64,000 bases of DNA from Niabella yanshanensis (GCF_034424215.1 NZ_CP139960.1:2046001-2110000); one strand, 5' to 3'. Counted from the first letter of the stretch, positions 27,608 through 37,251 are shown. Program-made: numbers and translations. Notes: generated by a model not told the origin, from the sequence alone.

Positions 27608-28189
27608 ATGGAAACAATAGCGATTGAGCATTTCAACAAATTGTTTAAAAAGGAGCTAGCCCTAACAAAAGTTAAAATACCTACCGCTTGCTGTCTTTCG
27701 ACTATTGGTATAGACGGGTTCCCCAATGCCAGGTTTGTTTCACTCAAAGACGTTGTAGAAAATAAGTTTATTGTCACCGGGCCTCTTACCTCAAGGAAAG
27801 GAAGCGAAATAAACACCACCAGCCAAGTGGCATTAACTTTTTGGTGGACAGAAACAGAAATACAGGTCAGGATACAAGGAATCGCTATTAAATTATCAGA
27901 AGAACTTGCTGACAGATATTTTGCAGAACGCAACAGGGATAGTCAAATAGTTTCAATAGTGAGTGAGCAGGGAAAAGACATCGATGACATTGAAATACTC
28001 CGAAAACAATATACAATCGTTGAAACAGTTTCTTTCAGTAAGCCTTTAGCAAGACCCGGAAGCTGGGGCGGTTATTCAATCGATCCTTTAAGAATAGAAT
28101 TTTTGGCATTTAAAACAACGCGTTTTCATGATAGAAAACTATATGAACTTCATAACGGCCAATGGACGGTAAAACAAATACAGCCCTGA
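27608..28189 (+). CDS. Pyridoxamine 5'-phosphate oxidase family protein
   Basis: 193 residues. The split-barrel FMN-binding fold shows PNARFVSLKDV and GPLTSRKGSEI, and the C-terminus RPGSWGGYSIDP with RFHDRKLYE matches the PdxH substrate-binding region (the RxHDR motif). The usual Trp after IEF is Leu here. It probably oxidises pyridoxamine or pyridoxine phosphate to PLP in the cytoplasm. Divergence from classical PdxH leaves room for a paralogous FMN enzyme, so I give no symbol. It lies 122 bp after nuoN, apparently unrelated. Confidence 0.8.
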   Translation: METIAIEHFNKLFKKELALTKVKIPTACCLSTIGIDGFPNARFVSLKDVVENKFIVTGPLTSRKGSEINTTSQVALTFWWTETEIQVRIQGIAIKLSEELADRYFAERNRDSQIVSIVSEQGKDIDDIEILRKQYTIVETVSFSKPLARPGSWGGYSIDPLRIEFLAFKTTRFHDRKLYELHNGQWTVKQIQP

Positions 28190-28321
28190 CAGGTCCTCCA
28201 TACTGTACAGAAATCCCAGGACTATTTACAAGCTAACCCCAGACTGGGCATAGCAATTTAATGCCGCCACCTTCACCTGTCCAATAATAAATTTGCTGAT
28301 GTTGCTTTATGCTGTTAGCTT

Positions 28322-28329
28322 TATATTAG
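28322..28329 (+). promoter_or_regulatory. Promoter -7 box of the permease gene
   Basis: TATATTAG differs from TAnnTTTG at one base. GTTG at 28301-28304 is a possible -33 element. The ATG lies 13 bases downstream. Confidence 0.35.
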
Positions 28330-28342
28330 GTGTATTACGAAC

Positions 28343-29620
28343 ATGAAATTCAGCGACACATTTCTTCTGGCTTTTAGAACCGTTAAAGGAAATACTTTAC
28401 GTACAGCCCTTACTGTGGCTATTATAGCTTTTGGTATTATGGCGCTGATAGGCATTATTACAGCTATTAAAGCCATGAACCAGAAGTTCACCGAGAGTTT
28501 CTCCAGTATGGGAGCTAACGCATTTACGATCCGGTTTAAAGAACGTAATATCCGTTTTGGTGGCGGAGGAGATGATCTGACCGTTTCACAAAAAGGTAAG
28601 AAAGAAAAAAAATCGAACCTGGGCCGTAATATTTCAAAAGAGGAAGCTGAATATTTTATCAACAATTATAAATTTCCGGGTGTAGTTAGCGGGCTGTCTG
28701 TATTTGGCAATCGTAGTAACACTGTTTCGTTTGCTGATAAAAAAACCAGTCCGAATGTAATGATGTTTGGGGGTGACGAGAAGTACCTTGAACTAAACGG
28801 GTATACCTTGCTCAACGGACGGAATCTTACACTCCAGGAAGTTAGAAATGCCCAGAACGTATGCATATTAGGTTACGATGTAGCCAAAAAATTTTTCGAT
28901 GAGGCAGCAGACAAGGCTGTAGGAAAAACCGTACGTATCAATAATCTCCCCTACCTGGTTTTAGGCGTGCTGGACAGCCGTGGTTCTACGTTTGGCTTTA
29001 GCAGGGATAATATGGCCATCATAGGTTACCGCAACCTCGCTAAGAATTTTGCCGGTAATAATACTTCCTACGTACTTGCGGTAAAGGTAGATGATATCAA
29101 TAAAATGAACGAAGCTATGGGAGAAGCCGAAGCGCTGTTCAGGGGAGTCAGAAAAACTTTGATCACCGAAGAAAGCAATTTTGTGATGGACAAAAGCGAT
29201 AGCATGGTAGAAAGGGCTATGAATAGTCTGGGCTTTTTGACTATATCGGCCACGGTAATAGGACTGATCACTCTTATAGGGGCCGCCATAGGGCTTATGA
29301 ATATTATGCTGGTAAGCGTGGCAGAGCGCACTAAAGAGGTAGGGCTGATAAAAGCAATTGGCGGTAAAAGTAAAGTGGTAAAAAAGCAATTCCTGCTCGA
29401 AGCAGTGATCATCAGCATACTGGGAGCCATTTTCGGAATCATCCTGGGCATTTTGGTTGGCAATAGTTTTGCTGTTGTATTAGGTACAGGATTTGTGGTG
29501 CCCTGGGGATGGGTATTATATGGCATTTTAATTTGTAGTGGTGTAGGTTTGCTGGCAGGGTTGTACCCGGCGATAAAAGCAGGAAAACTCAATCCCATCG
29601 AGGCCCTTCGGTACGAGTAA
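28343..29620 (+). CDS. ABC transporter permease, MacB/FtsX type
   Basis: 425 residues in the MacB layout: an N-terminal membrane span (about 18-40), a large periplasmic domain (about 45-290) and three C-terminal spans of the FtsX domain (SVAERTKEVGLIKAIGGKSK joins spans 2 and 3). Members export lipoproteins, peptides or drugs by mechanotransmission. No ATPase partner gene is adjacent, so it must be encoded elsewhere or the substrate relation is unknown. Confidence 0.88.
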   Translation: MKFSDTFLLAFRTVKGNTLRTALTVAIIAFGIMALIGIITAIKAMNQKFTESFSSMGANAFTIRFKERNIRFGGGGDDLTVSQKGKKEKKSNLGRNISKEEAEYFINNYKFPGVVSGLSVFGNRSNTVSFADKKTSPNVMMFGGDEKYLELNGYTLLNGRNLTLQEVRNAQNVCILGYDVAKKFFDEAADKAVGKTVRINNLPYLVLGVLDSRGSTFGFSRDNMAIIGYRNLAKNFAGNNTSYVLAVKVDDINKMNEAMGEAEALFRGVRKTLITEESNFVMDKSDSMVERAMNSLGFLTISATVIGLITLIGAAIGLMNIMLVSVAERTKEVGLIKAIGGKSKVVKKQFLLEAVIISILGAIFGIILGILVGNSFAVVLGTGFVVPWGWVLYGILICSGVGLLAGLYPAIKAGKLNPIEALRYE

Positions 29621-29670
29621 GTACGAAAAGGCATAATTTCCACACTTCACCTCATCTGAAAAAAATTATG

Positions 29671-29678
29671 TACGTTTG
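29671..29678 (+). promoter_or_regulatory. Promoter -7 box of accD
   Basis: TACGTTTG matches TAnnTTTG exactly, 31 bases before the accD ATG. No obvious -33 element is visible. Confidence 0.5.
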
Positions 29679-29708
29679 TACCTTATCTAAAAATATATTT
29701 ATCTACTT

Positions 29709-30617
29709 ATGGCTGAGGAGATAGAAGATTTTGATGCCGATCTGGCGGGTGAACAGGGAAAGGACCAGAAAACAGGCTGGTTCCGCAGGATTAAGAAAGG
29801 CATTTTAACAAAAACGTCTGAGAAGAAGGAAACACAGGAAGGTTTATGGACCAAGTGTCCTGAATGTAACTATATTTCTACTTTTGCTGAGCTCAAAGAG
29901 CAACTATATGTATGCCCTAAATGCGATTATCATCATCGCCTGAACAGCTATCAGTACTACGAAGTATTGTTCGACAATAACGAATACGAAGAGCTTTTTA
30001 CCAATATTAAAAGCAAAGACCTGTTAGGCTTTACTGACCTGAAACCCTATAAAAAAAGGCTGGAAGATATCTGGTCCAATAGCAGCCTGAATGATTCAAT
30101 ACGCGTGGGCGTTGGTTTGGTAGATGGCGAAAAAATGGTGATTGCCTGTATGGACTTCGAATTCATTGGTGGGTCGCTGGGTAGCGTTATGGGAGAAAAA
30201 TTCGCCCGTGCGGTAGACTATTGTATCAAACACAAGCTACCTTATATGGTCATTAATAAAAGCGGAGGCGCCCGTATGATGGAAAGTGCTTTTTCGCTGA
30301 TGCAAATGGCTAAAACCAGCGGTAAGCTGTCTCAGTTAAGCGATGCCCAGTTACCTTATATTTCCTTATTAACCGACCCTACATTTGGTGGCGTATCTGC
30401 CTCCTTTGCTATGTTGGGAGATCTGAATATAGCGGAACCCGGAGCGCTGATAGGCTTCGCAGGTCCACGCGTTATTAAAGAAACCATCAAAAAAGATCTT
30501 CCGGAAGGTTTTCAGCGAAGCGAATTCCTTTTAGAACATGGATTCCTTGACTTTATTGTAAACCGTAAAGTTTTAAAAGAAAAGATAGGAACCGTTATCC
30601 GGCTTTTCAGAAATTAA
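29709..30617 (+). CDS. accD: Acetyl-CoA carboxylase carboxyltransferase subunit beta
   Basis: 302 residues. The N-terminal zinc ribbon has Cys50, Cys53, Cys69 and Cys72, and the crotonase-like carboxyltransferase core includes GGSLGSVMGEKFARA and SGGARMMES for acyl-CoA binding. With AccA it transfers carboxyl from biotin to acetyl-CoA, the first step in fatty-acid synthesis. Length is usual (about 285-305). smpB follows 84 bp later, probably in the same transcript. Confidence 0.95.
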   Translation: MAEEIEDFDADLAGEQGKDQKTGWFRRIKKGILTKTSEKKETQEGLWTKCPECNYISTFAELKEQLYVCPKCDYHHRLNSYQYYEVLFDNNEYEELFTNIKSKDLLGFTDLKPYKKRLEDIWSNSSLNDSIRVGVGLVDGEKMVIACMDFEFIGGSLGSVMGEKFARAVDYCIKHKLPYMVINKSGGARMMESAFSLMQMAKTSGKLSQLSDAQLPYISLLTDPTFGGVSASFAMLGDLNIAEPGALIGFAGPRVIKETIKKDLPEGFQRSEFLLEHGFLDFIVNRKVLKEKIGTVIRLFRN

Positions 30618-30701
30618 AACGAGTTAACAGGTTGATAGGTTTACGGGGTAACAGGTTTTCCATCCTTCAACTTGTAAACTTTAAACGCTTAAACTTACCC
30701 C

Positions 30702-31148
30702 TTGGCTTCACCCATTTCCATAAAGAACCGTTCTGCATTTCATGAGTATTTTATTGATGATACTTATGTGGCGGGAATGGTATTGCTGGGGACAGAGGTT
30801 AAATCCCTGCGCGAAGGCAGAGCCAGTTTTAATGACAGCTATTGTATTATTCACAAAGGTGAAATATGGATCAAGAGCCTGCACATCTCCCCCTATTCAC
30901 ATGGCACGGTCAACAACCATGATGCAGACAGAGATAAAAAGCTCCTGCTTCAAAAGAGGGAGATCAGGAAAATACAGGCCAAGTTAAAAGAAAAAGGCTA
31001 TACCCTTGTACCGCTTAAGATATTTATGAACGACCGGAACTTTATTAAAATAGAGTTGGGTTTAGGTAAAGGCAAAAAGCTGTACGATAAAAGAGAAAGC
31101 ATTAAACAAAAAGATGTGGAGCGTGAAATGAAGCGCTTCTTAAAATAG
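30702..31148 (+). CDS. smpB: SsrA-binding protein, TTG start
   Basis: 148 residues. GTEVKSLREGRASFNDSY near 29-46 and the basic C-terminal LGKGKKLYDKRESIKQKD identify SmpB, which brings tmRNA to stalled ribosomes. A stop codon lies four codons upstream, with no ATG or GTG between, so TTG at 30702 must be the start. The tmRNA gene itself is not in the window. Confidence 0.95.
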   Translation: MASPISIKNRSAFHEYFIDDTYVAGMVLLGTEVKSLREGRASFNDSYCIIHKGEIWIKSLHISPYSHGTVNNHDADRDKKLLLQKREIRKIQAKLKEKGYTLVPLKIFMNDRNFIKIELGLGKGKKLYDKRESIKQKDVEREMKRFLK

Positions 31149-31237
31149 TATTCCCTACCTTAGCGATATATCCGCAACAGTACAGTTGTATTCCTTTTTA
31201 TTAGTCCCCGGTCATATCTTACCGGATCACCCTCAAC

Positions 31238-31975
31238 ATGTACATGAAAAAACTTTATATCCTATTCATCGTAATAGCTATCCAGTTTAAGCTGCAGGCA
31301 CAATTTACTGATAGTACTACCAGGCTTGTAAAACTCACATCCGGAGGTTCGATTAATAAAACAAAAGATGGATCCAATTATCTCTTTAATAACAATGCAC
31401 AGTTCAATGTTCGAAAAAGACGTACGGTTTTAAATTCTTCAGCTTCCTGGATTTATGGTATGAACCCCGAAAAGCTTACCAATAATGATTTTACCTTATC
31501 CAGTAATGTAAACCTGTATCGCCATTTTACTGACTTCTATTACTGGGGATTGGTCAATTATACAACCAGCTACTCACTTAATATTAAAGCACAGGGACAA
31601 GCGGGGATTGGTATTGCCTATAACTTTATCAATAAGCCTAACCTATGGCTCAACGTAAGCAATGGTATGATCGGAGAAACCAGCCGCATTATACAGGGCG
31701 ACACTGCTGTTATCAATTATCAAACCATACGAAATTCTTTAAGGGTTCAGTTTATGTTCAAGCTGGGCGATCGATTAACCTTCCGTACCGGTAATTTTTT
31801 CCAGCCGTCATTAGAATACATCAGTGATCATATTATTTCCAGTGATACAGAATTTACTTACCAGCTCTGGAAAGGACTCAACCTCAATACCCGGTTGTTG
31901 TATAACAAGATCAGCAGAACAGAGAAAGAGAACCTGATATTTACTTACGGATTCGGATATCAGAAATATTTTTAA
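31238..31975 (+). CDS. DUF481-type outer-membrane protein
   Basis: 245 residues with a signal peptide (KKLYILFIVIAIQFKLQAQ) and a body of alternating beta-strands such as FTLSSNVNLYRHF, YWGLVNYTTSYSL and NLNTRLLYNKIS, as in the DUF481 salt-induced outer-membrane family. The C-terminus ends in an aromatic residue (GYQKYF), a classic barrel-insertion signal. ATGs at 31238 and 31244 are both possible starts. The ligand is unknown. Confidence 0.75.
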   Translation: MYMKKLYILFIVIAIQFKLQAQFTDSTTRLVKLTSGGSINKTKDGSNYLFNNNAQFNVRKRRTVLNSSASWIYGMNPEKLTNNDFTLSSNVNLYRHFTDFYYWGLVNYTTSYSLNIKAQGQAGIGIAYNFINKPNLWLNVSNGMIGETSRIIQGDTAVINYQTIRNSLRVQFMFKLGDRLTFRTGNFFQPSLEYISDHIISSDTEFTYQLWKGLNLNTRLLYNKISRTEKENLIFTYGFGYQKYF

Positions 31976-31989
31976 ACCACACAGGCAGC

Positions 31990-32643
31990 TTACATTTCAA
32001 ACTCAAGGATATTGGTTTCGTTAAGTAAAAAATCTTCCAACATCTTCATCTTCCGGCTTTTTACAGTGATGTCAAAATAAATACAAAGCTTATCGCCTTT
32101 TACCGATAATTTCCTTTCTTCAATTTTCACCAACATCGTTCTCATCCGGGCTATCAGCTCTTTACGATTCTCCGCATTTGACTTATGAAGAGAGATCATC
32201 AGCATACGGCTTACCTTATAGCTGGGAAAAAACCTGTTAGCGGTACTTCCGAAGTAGATAAATACGAGAGATACTCCCAGGAAAATTAACGCCAGGTATA
32301 CTTCCCCAAAACCAATGGCCATACCCACTGCACTGGCCAGCCATATTACGCTGGCAGTAGTAAGTCCGCTTACGTTTACGCCATCTTTGAAAATGACACC
32401 GGCTCCCAAGAAACCAATGCCACTAACTATATAAGATGCAATACGGGTAGCCTCACTGTTGGGCTGCCCTACATTATAGGAGATAATAGCGAATAAAGCA
32501 GATCCAAGCGTAATGAGGGTAATGGTTTTAAGCCCGGCTGCTTTATCCTTCATCTCACGTTCCAGTCCGAGCACAATACCTGCGGCAAGTGCTATCAACG
32601 CTTTGTACAAATCGCTAATGTCCCAGAACTCAAACATGCGCAT
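31990..32643 (-). CDS. MgtC/SapB family membrane protein
   Basis: 217 residues. Five hydrophobic segments fill the first 130 residues, including AAGIVLGLEREMKDKAAGLKT (family signature with GLER) and GIGFLGAGVIFKDG. A soluble ACT-like C-terminal domain follows. MgtC proteins modulate magnesium homeostasis, membrane potential or virulence; the exact role here is unknown. It is convergent with the DUF481 gene. Confidence 0.9.
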   Translation of the reverse strand: MRMFEFWDISDLYKALIALAAGIVLGLEREMKDKAAGLKTITLITLGSALFAIISYNVGQPNSEATRIASYIVSGIGFLGAGVIFKDGVNVSGLTTASVIWLASAVGMAIGFGEVYLALIFLGVSLVFIYFGSTANRFFPSYKVSRMLMISLHKSNAENRKELIARMRTMLVKIEERKLSVKGDKLCIYFDITVKSRKMKMLEDFLLNETNILEFEM

Positions 32644-32682
32644 TCCTATTTATTTAATATGCTACTTCAAAAATGATACCTT

Positions 32683-35217
32683 TTAATCTGTAAAGAGCTC
32701 TTGCTGGGGCGACTCACTCTCTTTGGTCTCGATCCATTCCATTGATACGCTTTTGTTATAGTCGGTCAATTTCGCACCAATTGCTTTCCATCCCATCACA
32801 TCTGTCACCTTAGCCAGTTTGAATTTGGCCTGACGCACCTGCTCGCCCCTACCGCTTTGCACCTGCAGCACCGGTTCAGCTGCCGTTGTCACGCATTCCA
32901 GGTAATTCCCATCACCTTCTTTAATAAACAGGAATTTATTCCGTAGCGTAGTTGTTTCAATTTTAAAGCGCTTTACGTTGAACTGCAACTGTTTCATATC
33001 CGCATAAACAGCAGTAATCGTGCTTTCCGGATTATAACGTTCAATCAGCAATACTTTTTCAGGATCGAACTTTTGCGTCATTTCCTGATCTGTTAATTCG
33101 TAGTGCCCGTCTGAGTAAATAACCAGTAACTGATCTGCAGGTTCAAACATTCCCAGGTACAGTCCTTTATCGTCTGTATTTAAGCGACCAAATTTATCAT
33201 CAAACCAGAGCTTTTTCCCACTCAATGTAGCTCTCCCTGCTTCTTTAAATTTAACCGATTTAATGGCATACTTGGTAACCTGGTTCCCCATGCTGCTCCG
33301 CCCTTTAATGGCCAGTTCTTCAAAGTAAAAATCAAGATCCTTAATTCGGGCAGAACTATTGGGACTCAAAACAATCTTAACGATCTCCGCCTCTCCATTA
33401 GGATTAACCGTAAAATAATGAACTTTGCTTTTTTCATCGCCCTTTGTGAGATCGTATACCTTATCACGGGTAACACCTGTTACATTAAATCTTTTGGCAA
33501 AGCTAACCCCGGTTTTACCATCCACATAAATCATGTTGTAGGTAGTACGCTCATCATTTTTCTGGAATACGGCCACGTGTATAATGTCTTTACCAACAAA
33601 AGTTTTATCAGCAATTTTAATCACCTTCATGATTCCGCGCTTGGTAAACACAATGATGTCATCCAGGTCAGAACACTCAAATAGCAATTCGTCCTTTTTT
33701 AATCCGGTGCCTATAAATCCTCCTGAACGGTCTACGTACAATTTAGTATTGGCAATCACAACATGTTTTGCCTCGATGATCTCAAATTGCTTGATCTCCG
33801 TTTTCCTTTCCCGTCCCTTACCGAATTTCTTTAAAAGATTCTCAAAATAAGCCACGGCATAGTCTACCAGATTATCCAGATCATGCTGCGTTTGCTTTAT
33901 ATCGGCTTCTAACCCTTTGATCTGGTTTATCAGATCATCAATATCTGTTTTATGAATACGTCGAACAGGTTTATCTGTAAGCTTCAACACGTCTTCCCGT
34001 GTTACCTCTCTCTTTAATTTTTTCCGGTAAGGAACAAATGCTTTTTCAATGTTCTCTATAACCTTTTCCCAGCTTGCTTTCCGGTCTTCGAGCTCCTGGT
34101 AAATTTTTTCTTCAAAGAAAATCTTCTCCAGAGAAGTGTAGTGCCATTTATCATTCAGTTCACCTAATTTTATTTCCAGCTCCCTTTGCAAAAGGTTCTT
34201 GGTATTATCAGCTGAAATTTTTAATAATTCCTGGATAGATAAGAAAACAGGCTTGGGAATACCATCATCTTTCACAATTACACAGGCATTCGGCGAAATA
34301 GATATTTCACAATTCGTAAACTTATACAATGCATCAATGGTGATATCCGGAGAAATGCCCGCAGCCAGGTCTACCTGGATCTCCACATTGGCAGCTGTGT
34401 TATCGGTAACTTTTTTGATCTTAATCTTGCCCTGGTCATTCGCCTTTACGATAGATTCTATCAGCTGGTCGGTAGTTACTCCGTAAGGTACGCTTTTGAT
34501 TAAAAGTGTTTTTTTATCAAACTCTTCTATATGCGCCCTCACTTTTACTTTGCCGCCTCTCTTACCCTGGTTATAATCGGCAACGTCGATCATACCACCG
34601 GTTTGAAAATCGGGAAACAGTTCAAACTTTTTACCCTTAAGGTATTTGATCGATGCTTCAATTAATTCACAAAAATTATGAGGAAGAATTTTTGTTGAAA
34701 GACCTACAGCAATACCTTCAGCTCCCTGCGCCAACAGCAAAGGGAATTTCATAGGTAATGTAACCGGCTCATTATTTCTTCCATCATAGCTTAACTGCCA
34801 CTCGGTAGTTTTGGCATTAAACGCTACTTCTAATGCAAACTTGCTTAAACGTGCTTCAATGTACCTGGAAGCTGCGGCATCATCTCCTGTTTCAATATTA
34901 CCCCAGTTGCCCTGCGTATCAATCATCAGGTCCTTCTGCCCCATATTTACCAGCGCATCGCGTATACTCATGTCACCGTGCGGGTGATAGGACATGGTTT
35001 GACCCACTATATTAGCCACTTTATGCAAGCGTCCATCATCCATTTGTTTCATGGAATGCAGAATGCGGCGCTGTACCGGCTTTAACCCATCTTCAATAGC
35101 AGGCACCGCGCGTTCTAATATTACATACGAAGCATAATCTAAAAACCAGGTTTTAAATTGCCCCTGAATCCCACTACTATCACTATGCTCAATGTTATCT
35201 ACAATTTCTTCTTTCAT
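32683..35217 (-). CDS. parC: DNA topoisomerase IV subunit A
   Basis: 844 residues from the ATG at 35217 (an in-frame TTG 12 bases earlier is unlikely). The breakage-reunion domain shows RRILHSM, SYHPHG and the catalytic Tyr119 in AASRYIEA. The C-terminal half carries a beta-pinwheel-like region without a clear GyrA box, favouring ParC over GyrA. The ParE partner lies 2.3 kb upstream in the same direction, separated by inserted genes. It acts in decatenation of daughter chromosomes. The transposase gene ends only 23 bp upstream. Confidence 0.9.
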   Translation of the reverse strand: MKEEIVDNIEHSDSSGIQGQFKTWFLDYASYVILERAVPAIEDGLKPVQRRILHSMKQMDDGRLHKVANIVGQTMSYHPHGDMSIRDALVNMGQKDLMIDTQGNWGNIETGDDAAASRYIEARLSKFALEVAFNAKTTEWQLSYDGRNNEPVTLPMKFPLLLAQGAEGIAVGLSTKILPHNFCELIEASIKYLKGKKFELFPDFQTGGMIDVADYNQGKRGGKVKVRAHIEEFDKKTLLIKSVPYGVTTDQLIESIVKANDQGKIKIKKVTDNTAANVEIQVDLAAGISPDITIDALYKFTNCEISISPNACVIVKDDGIPKPVFLSIQELLKISADNTKNLLQRELEIKLGELNDKWHYTSLEKIFFEEKIYQELEDRKASWEKVIENIEKAFVPYRKKLKREVTREDVLKLTDKPVRRIHKTDIDDLINQIKGLEADIKQTQHDLDNLVDYAVAYFENLLKKFGKGRERKTEIKQFEIIEAKHVVIANTKLYVDRSGGFIGTGLKKDELLFECSDLDDIIVFTKRGIMKVIKIADKTFVGKDIIHVAVFQKNDERTTYNMIYVDGKTGVSFAKRFNVTGVTRDKVYDLTKGDEKSKVHYFTVNPNGEAEIVKIVLSPNSSARIKDLDFYFEELAIKGRSSMGNQVTKYAIKSVKFKEAGRATLSGKKLWFDDKFGRLNTDDKGLYLGMFEPADQLLVIYSDGHYELTDQEMTQKFDPEKVLLIERYNPESTITAVYADMKQLQFNVKRFKIETTTLRNKFLFIKEGDGNYLECVTTAAEPVLQVQSGRGEQVRQAKFKLAKVTDVMGWKAIGAKLTDYNKSVSMEWIETKESESPQQELFTD

Positions 35218-35240
35218 ATTATTCGTCAAAAACTTTTACC

Positions 35241-35702
35241 TTATTCTAAAAACTCAAATAAATATTTATTATCAAAATCGACTTCGAACTGATTCAGCAA
35301 CTCAATATACTCTTCCCTGAATGTTTTCTCTTCATGATGTTCCCGTTGATTCAAAACGTAATTCACTACAGCCTTTACCTGTGATTCGCTGTAAGAAAAT
35401 GCGCCAAAGCCACGCTGCCACTCGAAATATCCTTCAACCCACCCTTTATCGTTGATAAACGACGTGGCATTTGCTTTCACATCTCTCACCAGATCCGATA
35501 TAGCCAACTCCGGCCCCATACTAACAAAAATATGAACATGATCAGGCATACAATAAATGGCATATAATTTCTGCTTCTTATTCTGAATGATACCTGTCAT
35601 ATATTTTTGCAACTCGTCTCTAAACTCCTCCCGAATTACTGATGCTCTACCCTTAACCGCAAACACGATTTGTATATACAATTTGGTGTAGGTATTTGCC
35701 AT
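35241..35702 (-). CDS. REP-associated tyrosine transposase (IS200-like Y1 family)
   Basis: 153 residues. The HUH motif is His55-Val-His57 in MPDHVHIFV, and a likely catalytic Tyr sits at 104 (GAFSYS). The ending NQREHH and EEYIELLNQFEVDFD are typical of the domesticated REP-associated Y1 transposases of Bacteroidota. Such enzymes nick single-stranded DNA at hairpin (REP) elements and usually exist as single copies surrounded by REPs, as here: a hairpin array abuts the start codon. It has no terminal IS ends of its own that I can see. Insertion is just before parC. Confidence 0.92.
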   Translation of the reverse strand: MANTYTKLYIQIVFAVKGRASVIREEFRDELQKYMTGIIQNKKQKLYAIYCMPDHVHIFVSMGPELAISDLVRDVKANATSFINDKGWVEGYFEWQRGFGAFSYSESQVKAVVNYVLNQREHHEEKTFREEYIELLNQFEVDFDNKYLFEFLE

Positions 35703-35984
35703 CTATTGATATTGCGCCGCTACGCGGCTATTAATATTTCACCCCTATGCGGTTATTTACATTTCGCCTACACACCTATTGATATTGCGCCGCTACGCGG
35801 CTATTAATATTTCACCCCTATGCGGTTATTTACATTTCGCCTACATACCGCTATTGATATTGCGCCGCTACGCGGCTTACATCGCGATGCCATGCGGCTC
35901 CATTAACCATCCATTTATATGTCAGCACCAGGCGCTAAATATAATAACTCCGGACTCAGCTACCTATAAGAGCCGCATAGCGGC
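35703..35984. repeat. REP-like hairpin array upstream of the transposase
   Basis: A 73-75 bp unit begins at 35703, 35776 and 35851; the third copy breaks off near 35877. Each has the hairpin GCCGC-TAC-GCGGC (35716-35728, 35789-35801, 35864-35876) and a second TGCGG arm. A further hairpin GCCGC-ATA-GCGGC closes the array at 35972-35984. Periods are short and no spacers vary as in CRISPR. This fits REP/BIME elements paired with the adjacent transposase. Confidence 0.88.
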
Positions 35985-35996
35985 GGGGCATCCTTT

Positions 35997-36371
35997 TCAA
36001 GCTACCTCATTCTGACCCTTATGCTTACCTATCACCCCCAAATGCGTAAACGCAAATCCCTTATTATACTTTAAACCGTAACCCACCATTCTATCCAGCG
36101 CAGCATGTCCGAATAATACAACACCTGCCCTCAAAAGCAGATCAATACTCAGATACATTCCTGCGAGAAAGATCAATATTGCCAATCCTTTATGATGAAA
36201 AAGATTATATAGAGCAGCTCCGACTTTGTCATTGACCAGGTATCCTACCATACTGATATCCGGTCCCAACAAAACCAGCAAATACCAATACCAGGCCGCA
36301 TCACTATTCCACAATAAGAAAATACTCAACAGCAACATTACCAGCTCTTCTGTTTTTAATAGCCATTTCAT
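35997..36371 (-). CDS. DUF4260 membrane protein
   Basis: 124 residues and three or four hydrophobic spans. The motif LLGPDISMVGYLVNDKVGAALYN and HHKGLAI match the DUF4260 family of small integral proteins, function unknown. Its start codon overlaps the stop of the DUF1835 gene (TAATG), so the two are translationally coupled. Confidence 0.8.
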   Translation of the reverse strand: MKWLLKTEELVMLLLSIFLLWNSDAAWYWYLLVLLGPDISMVGYLVNDKVGAALYNLFHHKGLAILIFLAGMYLSIDLLLRAGVVLFGHAALDRMVGYGLKYNKGFAFTHLGVIGKHKGQNEVA

Positions 36372-37225
36372 TACTGTCCATTTTCATTTAATTCAGGTAA
36401 TAATTCCATTTGCCTGCCAGGTCCGGGTAACTTAACATCAAATGATTTCCAGTCTTTGTTGATGTCGCCTTCTGTTACAATTCTACCTGCCTCTATCAGC
36501 ATTCTGATGCGCCACATTAAAAACACATCCCCTGTTTTGATCTTCATCCGGTTCAACGTGTTTTGCAACACGCGCGACACTTTCTGCCATTCCCCCGTAA
36601 TATTTTTCAATATCTCGGCATCGTAAAAACCATCTTCCCTGCTTACTATTTTTTTACCCCCTTCCAGTATCCGCACCAAAGCATTTTCCTGGGTCAATTT
36701 ATTCCACTCGTCGGGGTCAACCTCGTATTCACTCAAAGTGATAGGTCTTGCCAGCTTTTTGGCTTTTAAGAATTCTGAAGGCTGTATTTCACTTAACCAG
36801 GATGGGTAAAAGATCTGTCCCTTTTCATTAATAAAAGGCAGATTGTTCATATATAACACCATCACTCTTCCCTGAAATTCTCTTAGCTGTGGCATCAGCC
36901 AGTAATAACCGCATACATCATGCTGATTTTGCCCCATCCAGATCCAAGCCCGCTCCTCTTCGTTCTCCTGCAAAGCCTTAATCAGGTTATGTACAGTGAG
37001 CTTATCATCTACCAGGTCAGACTGCTCTTTGTACGGTGAATTTTCAAGCAATTGTTTCCACCAATCCCGCCGCTGCTGATACCCTTCTGTCTCATAGATC
37101 TGGTCAACAGGCCCCACTGCATAGTCATCCTTTATCTGGATTACATCACCTGCAAGTGACTCGTCGAGCTCCTGCACTTTGCGCATCAGCTCCATCTCTA
37201 CCTCATTGAATACAATATGTATCAT
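36371..37225 (-). CDS. DUF1835-domain protein
   Basis: 284 residues. The N-terminus MIHIVFNEVEMELMRKV and VIQIKDDYAVGP followed by a Trp-rich ERAWIWMGQNQHDVCGYYWL matches the DUF1835 domain, and the C-terminal third resembles DUF3658. No catalytic role is established. It is followed by DUF4260 with a 1-bp overlap. Confidence 0.8.
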   Translation of the reverse strand: MIHIVFNEVEMELMRKVQELDESLAGDVIQIKDDYAVGPVDQIYETEGYQQRRDWWKQLLENSPYKEQSDLVDDKLTVHNLIKALQENEEERAWIWMGQNQHDVCGYYWLMPQLREFQGRVMVLYMNNLPFINEKGQIFYPSWLSEIQPSEFLKAKKLARPITLSEYEVDPDEWNKLTQENALVRILEGGKKIVSREDGFYDAEILKNITGEWQKVSRVLQNTLNRMKIKTGDVFLMWRIRMLIEAGRIVTEGDINKDWKSFDVKLPGPGRQMELLPELNENGQ

Positions 37226-37251
37226 TCTGGTTTAATTAAAAATTAATAACT

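Noticed and set aside
35703-35984. Possible CRISPR array
   Set aside because: Units are 73-75 bp and nearly identical along their whole length, with internal GC hairpins and no unique spacers; a REP array next to its transposase explains it better.
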